From NCBI GenBank assembly GCA_963812245.1, contig CAWEUK010000002.1:992001-1056000 (forward strand): 64,000 bases of DNA. The letters are read 5' to 3'. This DNA comes from Salsipaludibacter sp963812245. Its GTDB lineage: Bacteria > Actinomycetota > Nitriliruptoria > Nitriliruptorales > Nitriliruptoraceae. Positions 38,117 through 46,988 of this stretch are shown piece after piece (position 1 is the stretch's first letter; every line of letters starts with the position of its first letter). The notes under the pieces were generated by a model that was not told where the DNA came from, made no database searches, and saw nothing but the letters and a program-made list of their open reading frames with translations. A program made the position numbers and the translations under genes.

Positions 38117-38624
38117 GCGAGGGCTGAGAACGCCAGCAGGACGACGGCGGTGGAGAACGCGGCCAGGACGTGGAGGGCCGGTGCCCACAAGGCGACGACC
38201 AGTCCGCCGACGGCCATGACAGCACCCAGAGAGATGAACGACCGCATGCCGTAGAGGAACGAGAACGGCAGGTAGTGGGCCCCCATGGCCAACATGAAGG
38301 CGGGAAAGAACCACTCGGTCCGGTACAGGGTGGCGGCGCCGACGAGCGGAATCATCATCGGCCCGACCAGCGGCACCTCGACCGACAGCTCACGCAACGG
38401 ATTGTCAGCGGGACCGACGCCGGACCCCCCAGCGAGCGAAGCACGAGTTGCGTGAGCGGGTAGATGAAGAAGCCGGCGGCCAGCATGACCGCGATCCCCC
38501 ATCCGGCCCCGCTGATGGTCGTGGTCGCCGCGGCCGCGAGCCACACCAGGCCTGCGACCGCCGCTCCGGGAGATCCGCTCCGGTAGATCGCACGCAGCTG
38601 TGCCTGCGCCTCCTCAACCTGCAT
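38056..38624 (-). CDS. Membrane protein (DUF7010-like), frameshifted at a G homopolymer
   Basis: A six-helix protein of about 190 residues, function unknown. MQVEEAQAQLRAIYRSGSPG starts behind GGGGAGG at 38624. The chain reads RSLGG, then breaks at a run of six C at 38425-38430 (six G on the coding strand); a seventh G would join it to SGVGPADNPLRELSVEVPLV and the core VGPMMIPLVGAATLYRTEWF and FMLAMGAHYLPFSFLYG. The C-terminus is basic. This is the clearest homopolymer error in the window. Confidence 0.7.
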
Positions 38625-38691
38625 GCCGACCTCCCCACGCACCAAGGTCCGTCGTCAACGTCAAGCACGTCGACGGAGGTCCCGGCATCGA

Positions 38692-39183
38692 CTATTTGGC
38701 TTCGAGCTCCAGGGCAATGTGGTCAGCCCAGGTGTCGATGGCGTCCCAGTCGCGGAAGTCACCGACCGGGACCTTGAGCGCTCGCACGATGGCCCGCTCG
38801 GCGAACCCGAGCGTGCTCCTCTCGATCTTGCCAGCGAACACCTCATGGCCCTGCGCGCCCGTGGCGGCCACCAGGTCATCGACCTCGACGGCGGCCTCGT
38901 CAGGCTTGGGAGGGTCGCCGACCGGGCCGGACGAGAACAGCCAGACCGGCCGCGCCGTCAGCTCCGGCGCATGCCGCTCGACCAGCTTCTTCGCCGCATC
39001 GAGCCAGTGGCCGGCGTAGACCGCGCTGCCCACCACCACCGCGTCGTAGGGTCCGAAACCCGTGACCTCGGCGGGATCCGCAACCGCGACCTGCAGACCG
39101 TGCTCGCCCAGACGGTCCGCGATCGCCACGGCGATCTCCCGAGTTGCGCCGTGTCTGGATGCTGCCGTGACAAGAACGTGCAT
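38692..39183 (-). CDS. Flavodoxin-domain protein
   Basis: A 163-residue FMN-binding flavodoxin of the HemG/protoporphyrinogen-oxidase-like subgroup. The phosphate loop is VTAASRHGATREIAVAIAD, and YDAVVVGSAVYAGHW and VWLFSSGPVGDP match the two loops around the flavin. The ATG at 39183 follows GGGGAGAGG. It could be an electron-transfer or quinone reductase-like protein; its partner is unknown. Stands alone between the DUF7010-like gene and the divergent YtfJ gene. Confidence 0.85.
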   Translation of the reverse strand: MHVLVTAASRHGATREIAVAIADRLGEHGLQVAVADPAEVTGFGPYDAVVVGSAVYAGHWLDAAKKLVERHAPELTARPVWLFSSGPVGDPPKPDEAAVEVDDLVAATGAQGHEVFAGKIERSTLGFAERAIVRALKVPVGDFRDWDAIDTWADHIALELEAK

Positions 39184-39356
39184 TGCCTCTCCCCTGGCCG
39201 ACGACCTGATCGCACCAACCAGGCAAGTCTGCCCGGTCGGCCCGCGATCGAAGAGAGCCGACCTGCCCTCCACCACTGGGACCCCCAGCCCTCACCAGAC
39301 CGCGGCGACGCCGATTCAATGCCACCACAACGGACCCGGGGCACAGGAGCAGGAGC

Positions 39357-39713
39357 ATGGACATCGACAACGTGATGACGAGGGCACAGGACGCCCTGAC
39401 CGTCCGGCGCGTGTTCGGCGAGCCGTTGCAGCACGACGGCACCACGCTGATCCCCGTCGCCAAGGTGCGAGGTGGCGGTGGCGGCGGGGACGGGGAAGGA
39501 CCGGACGGCGAAGGCAGGGGATCGGGCGGGGGGTTCGGCCTCAGCGCCGAGCCCGTGGGCGCCTTCCTGCTTCAAGGCAACGAGGTGACCTGGCGACCCG
39601 CGATCGACGTCAACCGCGTCCTGTTCGGCGCCGAGGTCGTCGCGATCGTCGCGTTGCTCACGGCCCGCTCCATCGTCAAGGCTCTCAATCGCAAGGACCG
39701 CTCCTCGGATTGA
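39357..39713 (+). CDS. GerW/YtfJ-family protein
   Basis: A 118-residue protein with the YtfJ/GerW layout: VMTRAQDALTVRRVFGEPL, then LIPVAKVRGGGGGG and a glycine-rich, acidic linker, then GGGFGLSAEPVGAFLL and a terminal hydrophobic helix. Members were named from Bacillus spore germination but occur in many non-sporulating actinobacteria, where function is not established. AGGAGCA lies upstream of the ATG. Confidence 0.85.
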   Translation: MDIDNVMTRAQDALTVRRVFGEPLQHDGTTLIPVAKVRGGGGGGDGEGPDGEGRGSGGGFGLSAEPVGAFLLQGNEVTWRPAIDVNRVLFGAEVVAIVALLTARSIVKALNRKDRSSD

Positions 39714-39834
39714 CGCCACCTCCGTGACAAGGCGATCGTGACCTCGCTCGCCGAGCATGCTGGCAGGGGCGGCTGCACCGAGCGCGGGATTCCTCGTCAG
39801 TACCCTGCCGCAGCAGTCTGACCAGGAGTCCGTC

Positions 39835-41523
39835 GTGCCATCAGCCACCTCGCGGGACCGTGTCGCCGCCATCGTCATGGCGGCCGGCAAGGGCACCCGG
39901 CTGCGTTCCTCGACCGCCAAGGTCATGCACGAGGCCGCCGGCCGCAGCCTGTTGCACCACGTCATGACGGCGATCGAACCACTGGGTCTCGGACAGGTCG
40001 TGGTGGTCGTGGGCCACCAGGCCGACGACGTGGCCGCACACGCTGCCGCTGGGCCGATTCCCGACGTCGCCACGGTCGTGCAGGAGCCCCAGCTCGGGAC
40101 GGGTCATGCGGTCGAGGTGGGGTTGTCGCAGGTGCGCGACGACATCGACAAGGTCGTCGTGATCAACGGTGACGCGCCCCTGTTGACCGACGAGATGCTG
40201 GTGGGGCTGGTCGACACGCCGGTCGGCTCGGCGGCGATCCTGACCGTCGAGTTGGACGACCCGGCCGGCTACGGCCGGGTGGTGCGTGGTGATGGCGACC
40301 GCGTCGTGGCAATCGTCGAGGACCGTGACGCCTCGCCGGAGGAGTTGGCCCTGCGCGAGGTGAACGCCGGGATGTACGCCTTCGACCTCGACGGCCTGGC
40401 CGACCGCCTCGCCTCGATCACCGGCGACAACGCCCAGGCCGAGCGCTACGTGACCACGGTCGTGGAGCGGCTGGTGGCCGAGGGCAGCGAGGTGCGAGCC
40501 ATCCGGGTCGCGCTCGAAGAGGTCGGCGTGAACGACCGTGCCCAGTTGGCCGATGCCGGTGCGATCCTGCGCCGCCGACACCTGCGGCAGTTGATGCAGT
40601 CCGGCGTGACCGTCCTGGATCCTGCCGCGACCTGGATCGACGTGACCGTGGACGTCGAACCCGACGCCACCATCCTGCCCGGTTGTGTGCTGACCGGCGC
40701 CAGCTTCGTCGCTGCCGGCGCAGTGGTCGGGCCGCACACGACCATGCACGACACCGAGGTGGGAGCCGGCGCACGCGTGATGCAGTCCTGGTGCGACACG
40801 GCGGCGATCGCCGAGGGTGCCAGTGTCGGTCCCTTCGCCCACCTGCGCCCGGGCACCGAACTGGGCGCGAACGGCAAGGTCGGCGCCTTCGCCGAGGTCA
40901 AGAAGTCGACCATCGGGGCCGGCAGCAAGGTGCCACACCTGTCCTACGTCGGCGACGCCACCATCGGCGAGAACGTCAACTTCGCCTGCGGGTCGGTGAC
41001 CGTCAACTACGACGGCTTCGGCAAGTACGAGACCATCATCGGTGATGGTGCGTTCATCGGCTGCGACACGATGCTGGTCGCCCCCGTGGAGATCGGCGCA
41101 GGCGCCTTCGTGGCCGCCGGGTCCACGATCACCGAGGACGTGCCCGCCGACGCGCTGGCAATCGCGCGAGCGCGCCAGTCGGTCAAGGAGGGCTGGGCCG
41201 CCCAGCGCCGTGCCGACGCCGCCGAGTCCGCCGAGCCGAGTCCGGCGAGTCCGGCGAGCCCGGCGAGGATGCCGACACCCGTTGACCCCCCACTGCCGGA
41301 CGCGGCCACCGGCTTGGCTACGCTGACGGGCACATCGGCGTTCCCGTTGCACTCCCTCAAGAGTCGACCGCGCCGATGTGCGCATGTGCCGCCGCCGATG
41401 CCGGGACCACCCGGCCGACGCGAGACCGCCACGCACTGGGAGCACGATGGAAGTCGTCACCAACAAGCGGATGATGATCTTTTCGGGATCGTCGAACCAG
41501 GAACTGGCGCGCGAGGTGGCTGA
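39835..41523 (+). CDS. glmU: Bifunctional N-acetylglucosamine-1-P uridylyltransferase / glucosamine-1-P acetyltransferase
   Basis: Makes UDP-N-acetylglucosamine in two steps for peptidoglycan. The N-terminal pyrophosphorylase domain has IVMAAGKGTRLRSSTAKVMH, QEPQLGTGHAVEVGL and VINGDAPLL; a left-handed beta-helix of hexapeptide repeats follows (GPFAHLRPGTELGANGKV, FAEVKKSTIG, ACGSVTVNYDG). The GTG at 39835 follows AGGAG. After about residue 470 the assembled frame runs 80 low-complexity residues and overlaps prs by 77 bases; the next frame would stop at 41285 after EDADTR, so an indel in the 9-bp repeats at 41242-41268 may have removed the true end. Confidence 0.92.
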   Translation: MPSATSRDRVAAIVMAAGKGTRLRSSTAKVMHEAAGRSLLHHVMTAIEPLGLGQVVVVVGHQADDVAAHAAAGPIPDVATVVQEPQLGTGHAVEVGLSQVRDDIDKVVVINGDAPLLTDEMLVGLVDTPVGSAAILTVELDDPAGYGRVVRGDGDRVVAIVEDRDASPEELALREVNAGMYAFDLDGLADRLASITGDNAQAERYVTTVVERLVAEGSEVRAIRVALEEVGVNDRAQLADAGAILRRRHLRQLMQSGVTVLDPAATWIDVTVDVEPDATILPGCVLTGASFVAAGAVVGPHTTMHDTEVGAGARVMQSWCDTAAIAEGASVGPFAHLRPGTELGANGKVGAFAEVKKSTIGAGSKVPHLSYVGDATIGENVNFACGSVTVNYDGFGKYETIIGDGAFIGCDTMLVAPVEIGAGAFVAAGSTITEDVPADALAIARARQSVKEGWAAQRRADAAESAEPSPASPASPARMPTPVDPPLPDAATGLATLTGTSAFPLHSLKSRPRRCAHVPPPMPGPPGRRETATHWEHDGSRHQQADDDLFGIVEPGTGARGG

Positions 41524-42433
41524 CCACCTCGGCATGCGCCTGGGCAAGGTGCAGTTGGACACCTTTGCGGACGGCGAGCGCTACTGCCGGTTCGAGGAGT
41601 CCGTCCGCGGCGCCGACGCGTTCGTCCTGCAGTCCCACCTCACCATCCCCGGCCATGCCTCGGTCAACGACTTCATCATGGAACACCTCGTGATGATCGA
41701 TGCGCTCAAGCGTGCGTCGGCCAAGCGCATCGTCGCCGTGATGCCCTACTACGGCTACTCGCGATCCGACAAGAAGACGCTGTCGCGCGAGGCGATCGCG
41801 GCTCGCCTGATGGCCGACATGTTCATGGCCGCCGGAGTCGATCGGCTGATGTCGGTCGACCTGCACACCGGCCAGATCCAGGGCTTCATCGACGAACCCT
41901 TCGACCACCTCACCGCCATGCCGTTGCTGGAGGGGTGGATCGCGGACTCCACGGATGCCGAGCGTCGCGTGGTGGTGGCACCGGATGCCGGTCGCGTGCG
42001 TCTGACCGAGAAGTTCGCGTCGCACCTGGAGTCGCCGATGGCGATCATGCAGAAGCGTCGGGACCCCAGTGCGCACAACCAGTCCGAGACGATGTCGTTG
42101 ATCGGTGAGGTCGAGGGTCGCGACTGTGTCGTGGTCGACGACATGATCGACACGGCCGGCACGATCACCGGTGCCGCCGCGCTGCTCAAGGAGCAGGGCG
42201 CCAACAAGGTCTACCTGCTGGCGACCCACCCGTTGTTCTCTGGCTCGGCCAAGGAGCGCCTCGACAAGGCCGACATCGAGGCCGTCGTGGTGACCAACAC
42301 CATCCCGATCCCACCCGAGCGGCGACCCGACAAACTGGTCCTGCTGTCGATCGCGCCGATCGTCGCGTCGGCCCTGCGGGCAGTGTTCGAGGACTCCTCG
42401 GTCTCGGAGATCTTTGCCGGCGAGAACGTCTGA
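41447..42433 (+). CDS. prs: Ribose-phosphate pyrophosphokinase
   Basis: PRPP synthetase, 328 residues, making PRPP from ribose 5-phosphate and ATP. MIFSGSSNQELAREVADHLG, DGERYCRFEESVRGADAFV, ARLMADMFMAAGVDR, SVDLHTGQIQGFIDEPFDHL and the PRPP loop CVVVDDMIDTAGTI are all present. GGGAG precedes the ATG at 41447. glmU-prs adjacency is the conserved actinobacterial order. Confidence 0.95.
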   Translation: MEVVTNKRMMIFSGSSNQELAREVADHLGMRLGKVQLDTFADGERYCRFEESVRGADAFVLQSHLTIPGHASVNDFIMEHLVMIDALKRASAKRIVAVMPYYGYSRSDKKTLSREAIAARLMADMFMAAGVDRLMSVDLHTGQIQGFIDEPFDHLTAMPLLEGWIADSTDAERRVVVAPDAGRVRLTEKFASHLESPMAIMQKRRDPSAHNQSETMSLIGEVEGRDCVVVDDMIDTAGTITGAAALLKEQGANKVYLLATHPLFSGSAKERLDKADIEAVVVTNTIPIPPERRPDKLVLLSIAPIVASALRAVFEDSSVSEIFAGENV

Positions 42434-42460
42434 CGAGGCGACTGGTCGAGGCCTTTCCGA

Positions 42461-42490
42461 TTGACGCCCTCGCTCGTGCTGCCGTATCGT
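42461..42490 (+). promoter_or_regulatory. Candidate sigma-70-type promoter of the metal-uptake operon
   Basis: TTGACG at 42461-42466, an 18-base spacer and TATCGT at 42485-42490. The start point would fall in the palindrome immediately downstream, so a bound repressor would block initiation. Confidence 0.55.
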
Positions 42491-42512
42491 TGTTGCGAAT
42501 CATTCGCAACAA
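42490..42512. promoter_or_regulatory. Fur-family-like palindromic operator of the metal-uptake operon
   Basis: A perfect 23-bp palindrome: TTGTTGCGAAT, central C, ATTCGCAACAA. The TTGCGAA-C-TTCGCAA core, with GAATCATTC in the middle, resembles Fur-superfamily boxes (Zur, Nur). Its position over the likely transcription start, 60 bases before the transporter gene, suggests metal-dependent repression. A cobalamin riboswitch would need far more leader than is available. Confidence 0.72.
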
Positions 42513-42572
42513 GGATGACGTGTCGCTGCCCGTGAGGGGAAGGGGCGTCGTCGGACCCCTGTGAGGTGACCC

Positions 42573-43670
42573 GTGCACGCACCCGACGGCTTCCTGACCG
42601 CGGGCACTGCCGTGGCCACCGGAGCGCTCTCGGTCGCGGGCATCGGCGTGAGCCTGCGACGCGCCCGCGACGAGCTCTCGGATCGCATGGTCCCACTGGC
42701 GGGTCTGACCGCGGCCTTCGTGTTCGCAGCCCAGATGGTCAACTTCCCCATCGGTGGGGGCGTGTCCGGTCACCTGATCGGGGCGGCGCTGGCAGCGGTG
42801 CTGTTGGGGCCATGGGTCGGCACGCTGGTCGTGGCGGTCGTGGTCATGGTCCAGGCGCTGCTGTTCGCCGACGGAGGCATCACGGCGCTGGGCTACAACG
42901 TGCTCAACATGGCGATCGTGCCGGCCCTGGGCGGCTGGGCGGTGTTCCGAGTCGCGCGACGCCTGCTGCCGGAGCGCATGGCCAGCGTGCCGATCGCTGC
43001 CGGCATCGCGGGCTTCGTCTCGGTGCTCCTGTCCGCCCTGGCCTTCTCACTGGAGTGGCTGTTCGGGGCGTCGGCACCGGTGCCCTTCGACCGGGTCCTG
43101 ACCGCGATGCTCGGTGTGCACACCGTCATCGGCATCGGCGAAGGGGTCATCACGGGCTTCGTCGTGGCCGCCGTCGTGGCGTCACGGCCCGACCTGGTGG
43201 TCGGCGCCGCCGACCTGGCGCCCCAGCAGACCGGCACCCGCAGGATGGGTCGCTTCGTCGCCGGCGCCGTCGTCGCGACCATCCTGGTCGCCGTCGGCGT
43301 GAGCCAGTTCGCGGTCGACGACCCGGACGGCCTCGAGTCGGTCGCCGCCACCCAGGGATTCGACGACCAGGGCCAGGACCACGCCCTTTCCAGTTCCGTG
43401 TTCGCCGAGTACGCCACCACCGGCGTGGGCAACGAGCAGGTCAGCCTGGCGGCCGCCGGCGTGGCTGGCGTCCTGGTGACACTGGCAGTGGGATCGGGCA
43501 TCATCCTGGCCCTGCGAGGGCCGCGCACCCGGCGCACTGGCGTCGCGTCGACCCCGGACGTGACCGCCCCGCCCGATGGCTCGTCCAATGGCTCGTCGCC
43601 TGCCCCTCGCAGCAACACCGGGGAGTCACCGGATTCGTCGACCCCGGGCCGCACGACCACCCGGACCTGA
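42573..43670 (+). CDS. Energy-coupling-factor metal transporter, fused M and N components (NikMN/CbiMN)
   Basis: Substrate-binding membrane part of an ECF-type nickel or cobalt importer, 365 residues. The N-terminus MHAPDGFLTAGTAVATG carries the metal-binding His2 motif; the MHxPDG form is usual for nickel-type M proteins, while cobalt-type CbiM more often starts MHIMEG. About seven helices follow (NFPIGGGVSGHLIGAALAA, MLGVHTVIGIGEGVITGFV). The C-terminal third has the DDPDGLESVAATQGF (PDGLE) element and a last helix, the N component. The start is the GTG at 42573. Confidence 0.88.
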   Translation: MHAPDGFLTAGTAVATGALSVAGIGVSLRRARDELSDRMVPLAGLTAAFVFAAQMVNFPIGGGVSGHLIGAALAAVLLGPWVGTLVVAVVVMVQALLFADGGITALGYNVLNMAIVPALGGWAVFRVARRLLPERMASVPIAAGIAGFVSVLLSALAFSLEWLFGASAPVPFDRVLTAMLGVHTVIGIGEGVITGFVVAAVVASRPDLVVGAADLAPQQTGTRRMGRFVAGAVVATILVAVGVSQFAVDDPDGLESVAATQGFDDQGQDHALSSSVFAEYATTGVGNEQVSLAAAGVAGVLVTLAVGSGIILALRGPRTRRTGVASTPDVTAPPDGSSNGSSPAPRSNTGESPDSSTPGRTTTRT

Positions 43671-43704
43671 CCGACCACCAGCCACCGACCACCGGAACAG
43701 CCAC

Positions 43705-44469
43705 ATGGGAGCAGGCCACAGCCATCCCCTGCACGTGCACGGCCATTCGCCCGTGCACCGGATGGCTCCCCACGTGAAGGTCGTCGCCCTGCTCGGCTAC
43801 GCGATCGCGGTGGCCACGACCCCCGTGGGAGCCTGGGCTGCCTTCGCGTCCCTGGCGGTGCTGGTCGTCGTCGCGATCGTCGCCGCACGGCTGCCCCTGG
43901 GCTTCGTCGCCACCCGGGCGCTGATCGTCACCCCGTTCCTGCTGTCGGCGCTGGTGATCCCGTTCGCGGCGTCGGGCCACGACATGCGTCTCGGGCCGCT
44001 GAGTTGGTCCAGTGTCGGGGTGGCTGCCGGGGTCTCGATCGCGCTGCGCGCACTGTTGGGTGTGGCCGCGTCGATCGTCGTCGCCGGAACGACGGAACTG
44101 CCGCGACTGCTGGCGGGCCTCGAACGACTGCGGGTCCCCGGCCCGATCACCGCCATCGCCTCGTTCATGCTGCGCTACCTCGAACTCGTGGCGAGCGAAC
44201 TCGGACGCATGCACGCCGCGATGGCGGCACGGGGCCACGATCCGCGGTGGCTCGGACAGGTCCGGCCGATGGCGCTGGCGTCGGGCGCCCTGTTCGTGCG
44301 CACCTACGAACGCGGTGAGCGCGTCCACCTCGCCATGGTCGCGCGGGGCTTCACCGGTCACCTGCCCCGCCTGCACGACGATGCCGCGTCCTCCCGCCAG
44401 TGGCTCGTGGCCGGCACCTGGGCCGGCATCGCGCTGGCCGTCAGCATCGCGGCACAGGTGATGGCGTGA
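43705..44469 (+). CDS. ECF transporter transmembrane (Q/T) component
   Basis: Transmembrane coupling protein, 254 residues, which joins the M component to the ATPase. A His-rich N-terminus (MGAGHSHPLHVHGHSPVH) could hold metal ions. Five or six helices follow, and the cytoplasmic coupling motifs are AMAARGHDPRW and LAMVARGFTGHLP (Ala-Arg-Gly type). The ATG at 43705 is 34 bases after the M gene; the next gene overlaps by GTGA. Confidence 0.9.
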   Translation: MGAGHSHPLHVHGHSPVHRMAPHVKVVALLGYAIAVATTPVGAWAAFASLAVLVVVAIVAARLPLGFVATRALIVTPFLLSALVIPFAASGHDMRLGPLSWSSVGVAAGVSIALRALLGVAASIVVAGTTELPRLLAGLERLRVPGPITAIASFMLRYLELVASELGRMHAAMAARGHDPRWLGQVRPMALASGALFVRTYERGERVHLAMVARGFTGHLPRLHDDAASSRQWLVAGTWAGIALAVSIAAQVMA

Positions 44470-45305
44470 CCCCGACCCCAGGCCCGGAGCCGACCCCGGA
44501 GCCGACCCCGGAGCGGACCACGGTGGGCGACGGGCACGGCAGCCACCCGGACGGTGGCAGCGTGCCGGTCATCGCGATCACCGACCTGGAGTTTCGGCAT
44601 CCGGACGGCACCCAGGCACTGGCCGGGGTCGACCTGGTCGTCCAACCCGGTGAACGAATCGCCATCCTGGGACCCAACGGTGCGGGCAAGACCACGTTGG
44701 CGCTGCACCTCAACGGTCTGCTCGCGGTCCAGTCCGGGTCGGTCCGCATCGGCGGCCTCGAAGTCGGCGATCACCTGGCCGAGGTGCGCCGTCGGGTCGG
44801 CCTGGTCTTCCAGGACGCCGATGACCAGCTCTTCCTCGGCACGGTTCGCGACGATGTCGCCTTCGGTCCTGCCAACCTCGGCCTGCGCGGCGACGCCCTC
44901 GACCAACGGGTGCATGCTGCGCTGCAGGCGGTCGGCATGGAGGCAGCCGCCGACAAGCCGCCCCACCACCTGTCGGGTGGCGAACGCCGGCGCGTCGCCA
45001 TCGCGACGGTGCTGGCGATGGAACCCGACGTCCTGGTGCTCGACGAGCCATCGGCCGGCATGGACCCGGTCGGCGTCCACACCCTGGCGGCGGTGTTGGC
45101 CGAGCTCGACGTCACCCTGGTCGTCATCACCCACGACCTTCCCTTCGCGCTGCAGACGTGTGTGCGGTCGGTGGTCATGGACCACGGCAGGATCGTGGCC
45201 GATCGCCGGACCAACGGGCTGTTGACCGACAACCGCCTGATGATGGCCCACCGCCTGGCCCTGCCGTTCGGATGGGGGCGCACGCGCCGCTCGACCGACC
45301 GGTGA
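44466..45305 (+). CDS. ECF transporter ATPase (CbiO/NikO type)
   Basis: ATPase of the metal importer, 279 residues. Walker A ILGPNGAGKTTLALHLNGLL, Q-loop VGLVFQDADDQLFLGTV, signature HLSGGERRRVAIATVLAMEP, Walker B VLVLDEPSAGMDPVG and the switch His ITHDLPFALQ. An unusual 35-residue N-terminal leader rich in PTPEP precedes the fold, from the GTG at 44466 that overlaps the preceding stop. Energises nickel or cobalt uptake. Confidence 0.93.
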   Translation: MTPTPGPEPTPEPTPERTTVGDGHGSHPDGGSVPVIAITDLEFRHPDGTQALAGVDLVVQPGERIAILGPNGAGKTTLALHLNGLLAVQSGSVRIGGLEVGDHLAEVRRRVGLVFQDADDQLFLGTVRDDVAFGPANLGLRGDALDQRVHAALQAVGMEAAADKPPHHLSGGERRRVAIATVLAMEPDVLVLDEPSAGMDPVGVHTLAAVLAELDVTLVVITHDLPFALQTCVRSVVMDHGRIVADRRTNGLLTDNRLMMAHRLALPFGWGRTRRSTDR

Positions 45306-45358
45306 GCCCCGCGCCGCGGTGGCGAGTGCGAGCCGCTGCCGGGTAGACTCACCCGACC

Positions 45359-45382
45359 GGCCCGCCAGTACTCCAGCGGGCC
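45359..45382 (+). promoter_or_regulatory. Hairpin in the rplY leader
   Basis: GGCCCGC (45359-45365) pairs with GCGGGCC (45376-45382) around a ten-base loop, 52 bases after cbiO and 170 bases before rplY. A -10-like TAGACT lies just before it at 45344-45349. It could end the metal operon or sit in the rplY leader. Confidence 0.5.
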
Positions 45383-45552
45383 TGCTGCGTGTCCGCCCGC
45401 CGATCCCGGCGCCCCGGCAATCGACCACCTGCCGCGCTGGCACGCACCCCTCGTGACATCTCGCCGCGACTGTCGCCCACCACCGTTTGACTGGGCGACA
45501 TGCCGTCGTGACCGACCCACGCTGGGGACCACCAAGCGAAAGTGCCACCACC

Positions 45553-46266
45553 ATGGCCTCCACCCAGTTCAACCTCACAGCTGCCGTCCGCACCGCCAAG
45601 GGCAAGGGTGCCGCCGGGCGCCTGCGCAAGACCGGCGTCGTGCCGGGCATCGTCTACGGCTCCGGCGTCGAACCGACCCCCATCGAGGTCGACAACCGCG
45701 AGCTCTACCACGCGCTGCACACCGGTGCGGGTCGCAACGTGCTGATCCGCCTGGACGTCGAGGGCGACGAGCACCTGACCATCGTCAAGGACCTGCAGCG
45801 CCACGTGGTGCGTGGCGACTACATGCACGTCGACTTCCAGGCCGTCAGCCGCGACCAGCTGATCACCGCCGAGATCCCCATCGACCTGGTCAACGAGGAG
45901 TCGCCGCGCAACGCTGGCGGGATCATCAACCTGGTCCTGTACACCGTGCCGGTCAACGTCCGTCCGCTGGAGGTCCCGGGTCACTTCACCATCGACCTCG
46001 AGGGCATGACCATCGGCGACGTGCTGCGCGTCGGCAACCTGAGCGACCAGCTGCCCGACGGTGCGACCTTCGACATCGATGACGACCGCACGCTGGTCAC
46101 GATCAACGCCCCGATGTCCGAGGAGGAGCTCGACGAGATGGCCGAGGGTGCGGGCATCGAGGAGGACGCCGCCGATGTCGCCGTCGTGGGCGAAGAGTCC
46201 GCCGAAGGCGACGCCGGCGAGGCTGGCGACGCTGGCCAGGACGACTCCGACGCCGCGGACGAGTGA
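45553..46266 (+). CDS. rplY: 50S ribosomal protein L25/general stress protein Ctc
   Basis: Ctc-type L25, 237 residues, binding 5S rRNA. The N-terminal L25 domain (about residues 1-95) has VRTAKGKGAAGRLRKTGVVP and VPGIVYGSG; the C-terminal Ctc domain (about 100-190) follows, and the protein ends in an acidic Ala/Asp/Glu tail typical of actinobacterial L25. I use the ATG at 45553 because homologues start there; a further in-frame start at 45487 lacks support. Coupled to pth by GTGA. Confidence 0.93.
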   Translation: MASTQFNLTAAVRTAKGKGAAGRLRKTGVVPGIVYGSGVEPTPIEVDNRELYHALHTGAGRNVLIRLDVEGDEHLTIVKDLQRHVVRGDYMHVDFQAVSRDQLITAEIPIDLVNEESPRNAGGIINLVLYTVPVNVRPLEVPGHFTIDLEGMTIGDVLRVGNLSDQLPDGATFDIDDDRTLVTINAPMSEEELDEMAEGAGIEEDAADVAVVGEESAEGDAGEAGDAGQDDSDAADE

Positions 46267-46889
46267 TCGACGCGGCGACGAACGGCTCGGACCGACGACT
46301 GCTGGTCGTCGGTCTGGGCAATCCCGAGGCGGACTACGGCGGCACCCGACACAACGTGGGGGCCGATGTCGTCCGCCTCCTGGCGTCTCGCCACCATGCC
46401 TCCATGGGACGCAACAAGCGCATCAACGCCGAGGCCGCCGAGGTGCGACTGGGCACTGCAGGTCGCCTCGACCTGGTCATCCCGTCGACCTTCATGAACA
46501 CGTCGGGCGGCCCGGTGCAGGCGGCGGCGCGGTGGTACTCCACCGACGACGACGACATCGTCGTGGTCCATGACGACATCGACCTCGAGGTCGGACGCAT
46601 CCGCTGCAAGCGCGGCGGTGGCAACGGCGGCCACAACGGACTCAAGGACGTCGACCGGGCGCTGGGCACCCGCGACTATCTTCGTGTTCGTGTCGGCGTC
46701 GGCCGGCCTCCCGGTCGCCAGCCCGCGCGCGACCACGTGCTGCGCCGCTTCACGACGTCGGAACGTGAGATCATCGACATCGTGGCCGAACATGCCGCCG
46801 ACGCCATCGAACTGCTCGCCACGGCGGACATCGAGACGGTCCAGAACCGCTACCACGGGCTGGACGTCGCGAATCCGTCGGGCGGCTGA
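46263..46889 (+). CDS. pth: Peptidyl-tRNA hydrolase
   Basis: Releases tRNA from prematurely dropped peptidyl-tRNA, 208 residues. VVGLGNPEADYGGTRHNVG includes the catalytic His; FMNTSGGPVQAAARWY and VHDDIDLEVGRIRCKRGGG and NGGHNGLKDVDRALG are further active-site segments. The GTG start at 46263 overlaps the rplY stop. The order rplY-pth-mfd is conserved in actinobacteria. Confidence 0.95.
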   Translation: MIDAATNGSDRRLLVVGLGNPEADYGGTRHNVGADVVRLLASRHHASMGRNKRINAEAAEVRLGTAGRLDLVIPSTFMNTSGGPVQAAARWYSTDDDDIVVVHDDIDLEVGRIRCKRGGGNGGHNGLKDVDRALGTRDYLRVRVGVGRPPGRQPARDHVLRRFTTSEREIIDIVAEHAADAIELLATADIETVQNRYHGLDVANPSGG

Positions 46890-46988
46890 CGACGCCAGCA
46901 CCCGCGCCCACCACGCCCGCGGCGCCCCGCCACCCGGCTGGGCGATCCCCGGGGCGCAGCCCGCCACCGATCGTCCCGAGAGACCATC

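Noticed and set aside
42513..42572. Cobalamin riboswitch upstream of the metal importer
   Set aside because: The leader between the palindrome and the start codon is only about 60 bases, too short for the cobalamin fold, and no B12-box sequence was seen.
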